Assembly: GCF_004362515.1 (NCBI RefSeq)
Contig: NZ_SNXU01000001.1
Span: 1,612,001 to 1,676,000, forward strand
Length of the DNA stretch: 64,000 nt
Origin: Actinokineospora alba
GTDB lineage: Bacteria; Actinomycetota; Actinomycetes; Mycobacteriales; Pseudonocardiaceae
Reading direction: 5' to 3'
Under the pieces are notes generated by a model, which saw only the letters and a program-made list of their open reading frames with translations, ran no database searches and had not been told where the DNA came from. Of the stretch, positions 16,246 through 25,279 are shown piece by piece. How positions within the stretch are numbered: the first letter of the stretch is position 1; the number at the start of each line of letters is the position of its first letter. Made by a program: the position numbers and the translations under genes.

Positions 16246-19194
16246 GTGAACGACCACAGTGACCACCGCCGCCGCGAGCCCGAGTGGCCCTCCGGGGACG
16301 AACCGGACCGGGGCACCGGCGCCGAGCAGTCCGTCGAGCGCACGGGCTTCTGGAGCCCGCTGTGGGAGGAAGAGGACGAAGCGGGCCGCCCCCGTGGCGG
16401 CGGCCCCGACGCCGCGGGCAGGCCAGGCCCCTACCCGGGCCCTGGCGGACACGAGGACTTCCCGGGCCGTCCGGCACCTGAGGACTTCAACGCACCCGGG
16501 GCACCAGTCCGTCCCCGCGACGACTTCGGCGCGCCCGGCCGTGGACCCGGTGGCCCAGGCGGCCCGGTGCCACCGGGCGGGCGTGGCCCCGGCGGACCCG
16601 GTGGGTTCGGCGCGGCAGGCGCCGCCGCCGCGGGTGGCTTGGCGGCAGGCGGGCCAGCAGGCGCGGCCGGACCCGGCGCGGGCATCCCCGGTGCGGCGGG
16701 TCGCGGCGCTCCGCGTATCCCCGGCGCGCCCGGTGGACCTGGTGGTCCCGGCATGCCCGGTGGTCCCAACGGCCCGAACGGGCCCGGCAACTTCCCCGGT
16801 CCCGACGGACCCGGTGGCGGGTTCCCCGGCGGTCCCGGCGCGACGCGTGCACTGAACGCACCGGGTGAGCAGCCCACGATGGCCGTTCCCCCCATGTCCG
16901 GCGACCGCCGCCTGCCTCCCGGCAGCCGCCCGATACCCCCACATGATCCAGGCGAGGACCCGACCATCTACCTGCACCAGAACCCCGGCCACTCCCGGGG
17001 CGAGCCCGCGCTGCTCACCCACCGCGAGCCGGACTACGAAGACGACTACGACGACGATTACGGCCCCGAGGACGAAGACCCGCTGACCGACACGGAGGCT
17101 CGCGCACTTCGTCGCAAGAAGATCTGGCGACGGGTCCGGCGCACGGCCTACGTCGGCACGGCGCTCGGGATCATCATCCCGGTGCTGGCCTTCTTCATCA
17201 CCTACCAGATGGTGGAGGTGGAGAGCCCCCAGGAACTGGCCGCCAAGCAGGACCAGGCCGTCACGCTGCTTTGGGCCGACGGCAGCGAGATCACCAAGCT
17301 CGCCGCGTCGGGCGCCAACCGGCAGCTGCTCACCTATGACCAGATGCCGGACATCATGCGCAAGGCCGTCTACGCGGCCGAGGACGCGTCGTTCGAGACC
17401 AACGCCGGTTTCGACATGACCGGCATCCTGCGCGCGGTCTGGAACCAGGTCAGCGGTGGCGAGGGCGGCGGTTCGACGATCTCGCAGCAGTACGTCAAGA
17501 AGGCCAGCGGCGACGAGGACAAGACGCTGACCCGCAAGTGGACCGAGCTGGTCAAGTCCTACAAGATGAACGAGACGTACTCCAAGCCGGACATCATCAC
17601 CGCGTACCTGAACACGATCTACTTCGGTCGTGGCGCCTACGGTGTGGCCGCGGCGGCTAAGGCGTACTACAACATCGACGACCTGATGACGATCAACAAG
17701 TCGCAGGCCGCGTTGCTCGCGGGCATGATCCAGACGCCCTCGCGGCACAAGGACACCCAGTACCAGCTCGACCGCTGGACGTACGTGACCGGCCGGATGA
17801 TCGCCAACAACTGGATGACCGAGGCCGAGCGCCAGGAGATGCCGTTCACGCCTCCGGTGCCGCTCGAGGAGACCAAGGGCGAGGGCCTGTCCGCTCCGCT
17901 CAAGGGTCGACTCCCCGACCTGGTCTTCGCGGAGCTCAGGAAGCTCGGCATCGATGAGGACACGGTCCGCAGGCACGGCTACAAGATCCAGCTCACGCTC
18001 GACAAGACCGCTCAGTCGCTCGCCGAGCAGGCAGTCACCGACGTGATGCAGGGCCAGCCCGCGGCGCTGCACCCCGGCTTGGTCGCGGTCGATCCGAAGA
18101 CCGGACACATCAGGGCGTACTACCCGAACTCGAACGGGTCAGGCACGGACTGGGCGGCGGCGGTCCAGGAACCGGGCTCCTCCTTCAAGCCGTTCGACCT
18201 GGTCGGGCTCCTCAAGAAGGACAAGGGCCTCTACGAGACATACGACAGCTCGCCCAAGGCGTTCGGTGGAAGCAAGGTCATCAAGAACGCCTCGAGGCCG
18301 GGCTGTGGTGAGTGCACCGTCGCGCAGGCGATGAAGGAATCACTCAACGTCGTGTTCAGCGACATGGTCTACAACGACGTCAAGCCCAAGGGAGTCGCCG
18401 AAGCGGCCGCCCAGGCAGGCGTGCGCTCACCGCTGGACAAGGCAGTCGGCGACATCAACATCGCGATCGGGGGTGGCGACACCCAGGTCAGCACGGTCGA
18501 CATGGCCTCGGCCTATGCGACGTTCGCCGCGAACGGCGTCTACCGGGCGCCGCATCTTGTCTCGAAGGTGGAGAAGCCGGACGGCACGATCGTCCTCGAC
18601 GACAAGAACCGCCCGGAGTACCAGGAGACGTTCGCGTTCGACCAGGACCAGGAGAAGAACCAGAAGATCGCCCGCAACGTCACCGAGGCGTTGCTGCCGA
18701 TCCCGAAGTCCTCGGGCATCCCGTGCGCGGGCGACCGGCTGTGCGCGGGCAAGACCGGAACCCACCAGTACCAGGACACGCCGGACAACTCGAAGGCCTG
18801 GATGGTGGGGTACACACCGCAACTTTCGACCGCGGTGTCGCTCAGCGGTGACAAGGACAACGGCTACAAACTCAGGGACGCGAAGAACGGCATCATTTAC
18901 GGCGGCGGGTTGCCGGGCAAGATCTGGAAGAAGTTCATGGACAGCTATCACCAGCAGTTCAAGCTTCCGAAGGAGAACTTCGGCAAGTTCGTAGCGATCG
19001 GCAAGCCCGAGTACAAGGAGCCGCCGAGCACCACCAACCCGCCGACAACCACGACGCCGCCGACCGAGCAGACCAAGCCGACGAAGTCGACGGACCCGAG
19101 CGAGTCGACCGAGCCGACGACCACGACCACCCGGTCGCGGCCGACCCGGCCGACGTCGGAACCCGGGCTTCCGCTTCCCGGCAGCAACTGGTAG
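16246..19194 (+). CDS. ponA: Bifunctional class A penicillin-binding protein (PonA1-like)
   Basis: 982 aa. The GTG start at 16246 follows GGGAGG by 7 bases. Residues 1-300 are a cytoplasmic tail, of which about 60-230 is Gly/Pro/Ala-rich with many collagen-like GPG and PGG steps, followed by an acidic stretch (EDDYDDDYGPEDED). A single membrane helix spans about 303-323. The glycosyltransferase (GT51) domain carries AEDASFE with catalytic Glu379 and GGSTISQQYVKK. The transpeptidase has SSFK (Ser645, Lys648), SLN (Ser699) and KTGT (Lys836). The C-terminus is a Pro/Thr/Ser-rich tail. It polymerises and crosslinks peptidoglycan. Synteny matches Rv0050, but the N-terminal tail is far longer than usual. 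Confidence 0.95.
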   Translation: MNDHSDHRRREPEWPSGDEPDRGTGAEQSVERTGFWSPLWEEEDEAGRPRGGGPDAAGRPGPYPGPGGHEDFPGRPAPEDFNAPGAPVRPRDDFGAPGRGPGGPGGPVPPGGRGPGGPGGFGAAGAAAAGGLAAGGPAGAAGPGAGIPGAAGRGAPRIPGAPGGPGGPGMPGGPNGPNGPGNFPGPDGPGGGFPGGPGATRALNAPGEQPTMAVPPMSGDRRLPPGSRPIPPHDPGEDPTIYLHQNPGHSRGEPALLTHREPDYEDDYDDDYGPEDEDPLTDTEARALRRKKIWRRVRRTAYVGTALGIIIPVLAFFITYQMVEVESPQELAAKQDQAVTLLWADGSEITKLAASGANRQLLTYDQMPDIMRKAVYAAEDASFETNAGFDMTGILRAVWNQVSGGEGGGSTISQQYVKKASGDEDKTLTRKWTELVKSYKMNETYSKPDIITAYLNTIYFGRGAYGVAAAAKAYYNIDDLMTINKSQAALLAGMIQTPSRHKDTQYQLDRWTYVTGRMIANNWMTEAERQEMPFTPPVPLEETKGEGLSAPLKGRLPDLVFAELRKLGIDEDTVRRHGYKIQLTLDKTAQSLAEQAVTDVMQGQPAALHPGLVAVDPKTGHIRAYYPNSNGSGTDWAAAVQEPGSSFKPFDLVGLLKKDKGLYETYDSSPKAFGGSKVIKNASRPGCGECTVAQAMKESLNVVFSDMVYNDVKPKGVAEAAAQAGVRSPLDKAVGDINIAIGGGDTQVSTVDMASAYATFAANGVYRAPHLVSKVEKPDGTIVLDDKNRPEYQETFAFDQDQEKNQKIARNVTEALLPIPKSSGIPCAGDRLCAGKTGTHQYQDTPDNSKAWMVGYTPQLSTAVSLSGDKDNGYKLRDAKNGIIYGGGLPGKIWKKFMDSYHQQFKLPKENFGKFVAIGKPEYKEPPSTTNPPTTTTPPTEQTKPTKSTDPSESTEPTTTTTRSRPTRPTSEPGLPLPGSNW

Positions 19195-19203
19195 CTGAGC
19201 AGC

Positions 19204-19246
19204 ACAACGGACGGGTGGGCGCCTCAGGCGCCCACCCGTCCGTTGT
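19204..19246 (+). terminator. Strong hairpin terminator after ponA
   Basis: A 20-bp perfect inverted repeat with a 3-base loop (TCA), starting 9 bases after the ponA stop. Arms begin ACAACGGACGGG and end CCCGTCCGTTGT. It is the longest perfect hairpin noticed in the window. It separates ponA from the GT87 gene. Confidence 0.88.
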
Positions 19247-19310
19247 CTGTTGATGAGTAGATCGCCGTTGCCACGTCCCTCCGGCGGGGTTTGCCCGTAG
19301 CATCGCGCGC

Positions 19311-20873
19311 GTGTCAGTCGAAGAGGGTGAGTCGCCCGGGTCAGGGCTGGTGGGGACGGACGACACCGCGTCGCTGGGGCCGCGGGAGCGGGTGCGGCCG
19401 ACGTGGGGGGAGTCCCTCGCCAGGCACGCGAGCGCGCCGTTCGGTGGGGTCACGGGCAGGCACGCGGCCGTCGGCAGACACTGGTTCTGGACGCCGCTGC
19501 GCGCCGCGCTGCTCATCGGGGTAGTGGCGCTGACCCTGGGGTGGTTCGCGAAGGCGCCCTGTATCCAGCAGTACGACGCGGGCAACGGGCAGTTGGAGCT
19601 GGACTGGCGTTCCGGCCGCCAGTTCGTCGCCATGTGCTACTCGGACATCGTCCCGCTGTACTCCGCCGAGCGGCTCGACCAAGGCGGCTTCCCGTACCTG
19701 ACCAGTTGGTTCGACGACGAGGGCAAGCCGACCCAGCACGAGCGGTTCATGGAGTACCCGGTGATCACCGGGATGTTCCAGTGGTTCAACGCGAAGCTCG
19801 CGCAGGGCTGGGTGTCGCTGGCCGCCGCGGGGTGGCTCCCCAGTGGGCTGCCGGTGGTCGTCTACTTCGACATCAGCGCGTTCTGGCTGGCGCTGGCCTG
19901 GCTGGTGACCATCTGGGCGGTCGCCCGGACGGCCCGGCGCAGACCGTGGGACGCCGCGTTCATCGCGCTGTCACCGCTGGTCATCGTGCACGCGTTCACC
20001 AACTTCGACACCCTCGCGACCGCGTTCGCCGCCGCTGGCCTGCTCGCTTGGGCGCGCGAGAAGCCGGTCCTCGCGGGCATCCTGCTCGGGCTCGGTGGCG
20101 CGGCGAAGCTGTATCCGCTGTTCCTGCTCGGTCCGCTGTTCGTCTTGTGTATCCGGTCGGGCCACACGAAGGTGTGGCTGCGAACCGGGGTCGCGGCGGT
20201 GGTGACGTGGGCCGCGGTCAACGCGGCGATCTTCCTGCCGGAGGCGACGCGGCGCGGCTGGGGCGAGTTCTTCCGGCGCAACTCGGATCGGGGCGCCGAC
20301 CCCGACTCGATCTACAACGTGATCATGCACTTCACCGGTTGGTCCGGCTTCGACGGTCCGCTCGCGTTCGGCGAGTCGCCCACGATCCTCAACCTGGTGA
20401 CCGCGGCCCTGTTCCTGCTGTGCTGCGCGGGGGTGGCGTTCGTCGCCTGGCACGCGCCGACGCGGCCGCGGGTGGCCCAGCTGGCGTTCCTGGTGGTGGC
20501 GGCGTTCCTGCTGACCAACAAGGTGTGGAGCCCGCAGTACTCGCTGTGGCTGGTCCCGATCGCGGTGCTGGCCGTCCCGCGCTGGAAACCGCTGCTCGCG
20601 TGGATGACGATCGACGCCCTGGTCTGGGCCCCGCGCATGGCCTACTACCTCGGTGAAGGCCAGAAGGGTCTGCCCGAGGACTGGTTCCTGGGCTTCGTCG
20701 TCGCCCGCGACATCGCCGTCCTGGCCCTGTGCGCCCTGGTGATCTATGAGATCTACCACCCGGCCCGCGACCTGGTCCGCCAGTACGGCGATGACGACCC
20801 GGCAGGTGGCGTGCTCGACGGCGCCCCCGACCGGTTCACCCTTCCCCGCCGCGCACCCGCCCTCGTGGAATAA
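19311..20873 (+). CDS. GT87/DUF2029 membrane glycosyltransferase (Rv0051-like)
   Basis: 520 aa, GTG start. A cytoplasmic N-terminus of about 65 residues is followed by about 10-12 hydrophobic segments. The first outer loop carries the family-like motif CYSDI, a Pro-Tyr further on, and EYPVITG. A second loop holds HAFTNFDTLATAF, then GGAAKLYPLFLLGP. These GT-C enzymes use polyprenyl-phosphate mannose to build lipomannan or related glycans (family knowledge). It follows ponA as in mycobacteria and has a paralogue at 21843-23276. Confidence 0.85.
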   Translation: MSVEEGESPGSGLVGTDDTASLGPRERVRPTWGESLARHASAPFGGVTGRHAAVGRHWFWTPLRAALLIGVVALTLGWFAKAPCIQQYDAGNGQLELDWRSGRQFVAMCYSDIVPLYSAERLDQGGFPYLTSWFDDEGKPTQHERFMEYPVITGMFQWFNAKLAQGWVSLAAAGWLPSGLPVVVYFDISAFWLALAWLVTIWAVARTARRRPWDAAFIALSPLVIVHAFTNFDTLATAFAAAGLLAWAREKPVLAGILLGLGGAAKLYPLFLLGPLFVLCIRSGHTKVWLRTGVAAVVTWAAVNAAIFLPEATRRGWGEFFRRNSDRGADPDSIYNVIMHFTGWSGFDGPLAFGESPTILNLVTAALFLLCCAGVAFVAWHAPTRPRVAQLAFLVVAAFLLTNKVWSPQYSLWLVPIAVLAVPRWKPLLAWMTIDALVWAPRMAYYLGEGQKGLPEDWFLGFVVARDIAVLALCALVIYEIYHPARDLVRQYGDDDPAGGVLDGAPDRFTLPRRAPALVE

Positions 20874-20940
20874 GGATGCGGGGTTTCGCGCTCTCCCATG
20901 CGAGACTCGCGACAAATGGTGGGATGATCGGAGGAACCTG

Positions 20941-21846
20941 GTGTCCGGACAGCGACGCGGTTTCCTCCTCGGCCTCGGCGCGTACCTGGCCTGGGGTTTC
21001 TTCCCGCTCTACTGGCCGCTGCTGGCCCCGGCCGGTCCGGTCGAGATCCTCGCCCACCGGATCGTCTGGTCGCTCGTCGCCGTCGCGGCCCTGACCATCG
21101 TCGCCCGCCGCTGGACTCGGCTCAAAGCGGTTTTCGCCGATCGCCGTCGCCTGACGTTCATCGGTGTCGGCGCGGTGGTCATCGCCGTCAACTGGGGCGT
21201 CTACATCTATGGCGTCAACAGCGGGCAGGTCGTGGAGACCTCGCTCGGCTACTTCATCAACCCGCTGGTGACGATCCTGCTCGGCGTGGTCGTCCTGGGC
21301 GAACGGCTGCGGCCCGGCCAGTGGATCGGGCTCGGCATCGCCTTCGCCGCGGTGGTGGAGCTGACCTTCGACTACGGCCGGGTGCCGTGGATCGCGGTGA
21401 CGCTGGCGTTCTCGTTCGCCACCTACGGCCTGATGAAGAAGAAGGCCGACGTCGGGTCCACCGAGGGCCTCACGATCGAGACGATGGTGCTGGCACCCCT
21501 CGCGCTGACGTTCCTGCTCGCGGGCGGCGGCGGCACGTTCGGCCACGCGGGCTGGCTGCAGGCCGTCCTGCTCGTCGGCACCGGCGTGATCACCGCGATC
21601 CCGCTGCTGATGTTCGGCACGGCCGCGACGAAGGTGTCCATGACGACGCTCGGCCTGCTGCAGTACACCGCGCCGATCGTCCAGTTCGCCGTCGGCCTGC
21701 TGGTCTTCCACGAAGCCATGACGACCGCGCGCTGGGTCGGCTTCGGCCTGGTGTGGCTGGCCCTGGCCGTGATCACCGTGGAATCCCTGGTGAGCAGGCG
21801 CCGGACCGCGCTGCGCCCGATCGAGCGCCAGGCCGAGCTGGTCTAG
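20941..21846 (+). CDS. rarD: EamA-family transporter RarD
   Basis: 301 aa. The GTG start at 20941 follows GGAGGAA. It has ten hydrophobic segments in two EamA repeats, with the RarD signature AYLAWGFFPLYW near the N-terminus and INPLVTILLGVVVLGERL in the first repeat. Inner-membrane drug/metabolite exporter superfamily; RarD substrates are unknown. Its stop overlaps the stop of the convergent GT87 gene. Confidence 0.9.
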   Translation: MSGQRRGFLLGLGAYLAWGFFPLYWPLLAPAGPVEILAHRIVWSLVAVAALTIVARRWTRLKAVFADRRRLTFIGVGAVVIAVNWGVYIYGVNSGQVVETSLGYFINPLVTILLGVVVLGERLRPGQWIGLGIAFAAVVELTFDYGRVPWIAVTLAFSFATYGLMKKKADVGSTEGLTIETMVLAPLALTFLLAGGGGTFGHAGWLQAVLLVGTGVITAIPLLMFGTAATKVSMTTLGLLQYTAPIVQFAVGLLVFHEAMTTARWVGFGLVWLALAVITVESLVSRRRTALRPIERQAELV

Positions 21847-23276
21847 ACCCGGGACGGCTCCTCGAGCTCGACCTCGTCCTCGTCGACCGCGAAGTCGGCC
21901 GTCAGGAACGCGATGAACAAGCCCACCAGCAGCCCGGCGCGTCCCCACACACCGATCATGACCAGCTGGGCGCTGAAGCTGTCGTAGACGCCGGAGGGCA
22001 GCCGGGCCGCGATCCGCGCGAACCACAGGAAGATGCCGACGCCCATGGCGAAGTCGGCGACGAAATACGCCGCGATCCAGCCCCAGCGGATCCTCAGCAG
22101 GACGAACATCGGGACCAGCCACAGCGTGTACTGCGGCGAGTGGACCTTGTGCAGCAGCAGGAACCCGCACAGCATCGCCGCGGACACGGCCACCCACGGG
22201 TACGTGCGTTCCCGCTGGTAGCGAACCCAGCCGATGGCGCAGGCGGCGGCGAACGACGCGAACACCAGGACCGGTGAGGCGAAGCTGATGAACTCCTGCA
22301 CCGAGTCGTTGCCCGGGTCGGAGTCCGGCCGGAAACCCCAGAACCAGATCGAGTTGGCCGTGATGTCGGCCTTGCGCTGGCCCTGGAAGACGAACGACGC
22401 CAGCCAGCCCTCGAAGCCCGCGACCGCGAACGGGATGTTGACCGCGATCGCCGTGCCCATCGCGATCAGCGCCACCCGGACCATGCCCGCCACGTCACGG
22501 GTCTTGCCCTCGACCAGTTCCTTGCCGCCGCGCCCGCCGGTCAGGACATAGAGCATCAGCGGGAGAACGAAGATCGCCGGATACAGCTTGAACGCGAACC
22601 CGAGGCCGAGCAGCACCGCGCTGACCGACGCGCGCTGGATCAGCGGGCGGTCGACACCGCGCTTGCCCCAGCCGCGGTGCACGACGTAGACCGCCGCGAC
22701 CGCGCACAGCACGACCGGGAGCTCCCAGTTGTGGAACGCGTAGAGCACCAGCGGCGGCGACAGCGCCCAGATCAGCGCCCGCCAGCGCGAGAGCCGCCCG
22801 AGCAGCCACGCCGTCGCCAGGCCGAAGGGGGCCATGAGCAGCGCGGACGCCAGCAGGAAGGCCGCGTCGGTGTCGGCGAACAGCGCTCCCGCCCAGATCA
22901 TCAGCCCGGTGAGCACCGGGTACTCGACCGTGCCGCCGACCAGCTCGCCGTTCTCGTTGATCGACCCGTGCACGTACGGGAACACATGGCGGTCGACGTC
23001 GCGGCCGATCCAGAGGAACTGGATGTCGGAGTAGCAGACGTCGGCGTACTTGCGCTCGTGGAAGTCGGGCCCGCTGCGTCCCCAGTCGTCGAACTCGGGA
23101 CCCGCACACCGGTCCTTGTTCGCGAAGCCCAGCAGCAGGGTGAACCCGCAGAGGAGCACGAGCAGGGCGAGTGACGCGCGACCGAGCCGGAGCACCGTCG
23201 ACGAACGGTCCTGCGGTGCCTCGGGCACTGCGCTTTCCGCCTTCCCTGACACCGTCACCCCCGCGGGCACGCTCAC
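21843..23276 (-). CDS. GT87/DUF2029 membrane glycosyltransferase, paralogue
   Basis: 477 aa. The GTG start at 23276 overlaps the nfo stop (GTGA), so the two are coupled; the longer open frame upstream lies inside nfo and is not coding. It has about 10-12 membrane segments. It shares CYSDI, the FPY motif, VEYPVLTG, the AFHNWE/AFTNFD loop and FKLYPAIF with the gene at 19311. The C-terminus is acidic (DFAVDEDEVELEEP). Probably a polyprenol-mannose-dependent glycosyltransferase. Coupling to a DNA repair gene looks fortuitous but may be conserved. Confidence 0.83.
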   Translation of the reverse strand: MSVPAGVTVSGKAESAVPEAPQDRSSTVLRLGRASLALLVLLCGFTLLLGFANKDRCAGPEFDDWGRSGPDFHERKYADVCYSDIQFLWIGRDVDRHVFPYVHGSINENGELVGGTVEYPVLTGLMIWAGALFADTDAAFLLASALLMAPFGLATAWLLGRLSRWRALIWALSPPLVLYAFHNWELPVVLCAVAAVYVVHRGWGKRGVDRPLIQRASVSAVLLGLGFAFKLYPAIFVLPLMLYVLTGGRGGKELVEGKTRDVAGMVRVALIAMGTAIAVNIPFAVAGFEGWLASFVFQGQRKADITANSIWFWGFRPDSDPGNDSVQEFISFASPVLVFASFAAACAIGWVRYQRERTYPWVAVSAAMLCGFLLLHKVHSPQYTLWLVPMFVLLRIRWGWIAAYFVADFAMGVGIFLWFARIAARLPSGVYDSFSAQLVMIGVWGRAGLLVGLFIAFLTADFAVDEDEVELEEPSRV

Positions 23277-24043
23277 CGGCCGAGCGCCTCGCGCAGGAAC
23301 GCGATGTCCTCCGCCTGGCCGTCGGACGGGGTCTCGACCACCACCGGGGCGCCTGCCGCCGCGACCACGTCGACGAGTTGCTTGGCGTCGATCGTGCCAG
23401 TCTTGATGTTGGCGTGCCGGTCGCGGGTCGAGCCGAACTCGTCGCGGGAGCTGTTCAGGTGCACCAGGTCGATCCGCCCTGTGATTCGCATCACCCGATC
23501 GGTGATGTCGACCAGATCCTCGCCCGCCGCGAACGCGTGACAGGTGTCGAGGCAGAACCCGGCGCCGAACTCGCCGACCGCGTCCCACAGCCGGGCGAGC
23601 ATGTCGAAGCGGCGCGCCATGGCGTTGTCGCCGCCCGCGGTGTTCTCGATCAGGATCGGCACCGCGAAACCGCCGTCGGCCTGCTGCCGCTCGAAGAACT
23701 TGCGCCAGTTGTCGATGCCGATCGCGGGATCTTCATCGGCGCCCAGATGACCGCCGTGGACGACCAGGCCCTTGGCTCCGACCTGGGCCGCGCCCTCCGC
23801 GTGCTGCACGACGAGCTTTCGCGACGGGATGCGAATACGATTGTTCGTCGAAGCGATGTTCACCCGATAAGGCGAATGGACGAACACCGTCAGATCGGAC
23901 GCGAGCAACTCCGCGGTCTGCGGGTGGGGCTGCGGTGCCTTGAAGCTCTGCGGGTCGGACAGGAAGAACTGGACGACCTCGGCCTCGCGCTCGCGCGCTG
24001 CACCGACGGGGTCGTCGTCGCGGACATGGGCACCGATGCTCAT
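23273..24043 (-). CDS. nfo: Deoxyribonuclease IV (endonuclease IV)
   Basis: 256 aa TIM-barrel AP endonuclease of base excision repair. Visible metal-site motifs: SIGAHV at the N-terminus, VFVHSPYRVNIAS, LVVHGGHLGA, ILIENTAGGDN, FCLDTCHAFAAG, DLVHLNSSRDEFGSTRDRHANI and VVETPSDGQ. The length matches the family (about 250-285). It is divergent from the secreted protein at 24207 and overlaps the downstream GT87 gene by 4 bases. Confidence 0.94.
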   Translation of the reverse strand: MSIGAHVRDDDPVGAAREREAEVVQFFLSDPQSFKAPQPHPQTAELLASDLTVFVHSPYRVNIASTNNRIRIPSRKLVVQHAEGAAQVGAKGLVVHGGHLGADEDPAIGIDNWRKFFERQQADGGFAVPILIENTAGGDNAMARRFDMLARLWDAVGEFGAGFCLDTCHAFAAGEDLVDITDRVMRITGRIDLVHLNSSRDEFGSTRDRHANIKTGTIDAKQLVDVVAAAGAPVVVETPSDGQAEDIAFLREALGR

Positions 24044-24206
24044 GGATCGCGAGCGTAGTCGTCAGCACAGACAGACAGGACTCTCGGTGGCAAGCCGATG
24101 CCCGCCACGGGTGATTCGCACCTAATCGGGCCTGGTCGCCGTCACGATGAGGGGTTACCGTCGTTACTTTCACTGAAGCTACTTGTCGGTATCCGAAGGG
24201 GTGACC

Positions 24207-25220
24207 ATGCGACGCCGCTACAAGACGTTCGCCACCGGCCTCGTTCTCGCCATCAGCGCGGCGACGGGGAGCCTGGTCATGTCGTCGGGCACCGCGGCCG
24301 CGGCCGACCCCATCGTGGTGGGCGACTGCTCAACCAGCGTTCAAGGCACACCTGGCACGCCTATCTCCCTGAGCCCGAGCGCCGTCCTCGATCCGGTGCT
24401 TTCCATCGTGCGGGCCGTGCCCCTCATCGGTGGCACCCTGGCGGGCGGCGTGAGCAGCGCGGTATCCGGCATGGGCAACATCCCCATCGGCACCGTCCCC
24501 AGCGCCAATTCAACCATCTCCGGTGCGACCATCGCGGCAGCGGCCACGCCGCGCATCCGCAGCGCCATCCAGGGCATTCCGCTGATCGGCGACGTGCTCA
24601 ACGGCATCATGACCAAAGTTCAAGCCTCGTTGACCTCTGGCTGCGGGATTGTCGTCACCGTGGTGAATACGGCTGCTGCCCCCGTCCAGGAGGGCTCGAA
24701 GACCGTCGCGGGCGCCATCGAGAAGGGCGCGGCGGCACTGCCGCTGCCCGGCAACCCGACCAACCCGACGCAGCCCCCCGGCACCACCAACCCCGGCGCC
24801 CCCGGCGGCAGCGGTCCGGGCGGCACCAACGGCGGCGGCAACACCGGCGCGCTCCCCGGCTCGAACCAGTCCGTGATCGGCGGCGTCCCCAGCGGGGGCG
24901 GCATGTTCTTCAGCCCCAACTACAACTTCGGCCGCTCGCCGATGGCCGACTACTCGAACCTGCCGTTCGCCAAGGCCGGGCTGTTCGCCCCGTCGCCCGG
25001 CGTCCGGTACGGCGGCGGCGTCCCCGGCTACTCGCCGCAGTTCGGCATCCTCGGCACGAACAATGACACCGACGGCGTCCAGGCCGCGGGCCACGCCGAC
25101 GCGCTCACCCCGGTGAGCGGCAACCGCATCGCGTTCCCGATCCTGCTCGCCGTGCTGGCGCTGTCCGGAGTGACCGCGGCACTGGTCCGCACCTGGGTTC
25201 TTCGTCGCATGACCGCGTGA
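24207..25220 (+). CDS. Secreted, membrane-anchored protein of unknown function, copy 1
   Basis: 337 aa. The ATG at 24207 follows GAAGGGG. An N-terminal signal peptide (RRRYKTFATGLVLAISAA, cleavage near AAAADP) is followed by a domain of about 120 residues holding two Cys (GDCSTS and SGCGIV) that may form a disulfide. A Pro/Gly/Asn/Thr-rich linker follows (about 190-235), then a conserved block LPFAKAGLFAPSP and VPGYSPQFGIL, and a single C-terminal membrane helix ending in LVRTWVLRR. No sortase signal is seen. It is a tandem paralogue of the next gene. Likely a cell-surface protein; no function assigned. Confidence 0.75.
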   Translation: MRRRYKTFATGLVLAISAATGSLVMSSGTAAAADPIVVGDCSTSVQGTPGTPISLSPSAVLDPVLSIVRAVPLIGGTLAGGVSSAVSGMGNIPIGTVPSANSTISGATIAAAATPRIRSAIQGIPLIGDVLNGIMTKVQASLTSGCGIVVTVVNTAAAPVQEGSKTVAGAIEKGAAALPLPGNPTNPTQPPGTTNPGAPGGSGPGGTNGGGNTGALPGSNQSVIGGVPSGGGMFFSPNYNFGRSPMADYSNLPFAKAGLFAPSPGVRYGGGVPGYSPQFGILGTNNDTDGVQAAGHADALTPVSGNRIAFPILLAVLALSGVTAALVRTWVLRRMTA

Positions 25221-25279
25221 CTTGATCGCCGGTCTATCGTTCACCCGGTAGTGGCGTACGACACGAAAGGGTGCACCGG

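Noticed and set aside
16018..18108. Minus-strand frame opposite ponA
   Set aside because: Antisense to confirmed penicillin-binding protein domains, with repetitive Thr/Gly/Ala shadow composition.
21843..23588. Long N-terminal extension of the second GT87 gene up to 23588
   Set aside because: The extra 104 codons lie inside nfo, are Arg-rich shadow sequence, and the GTG at 23276 gives the usual GTGA overlap.
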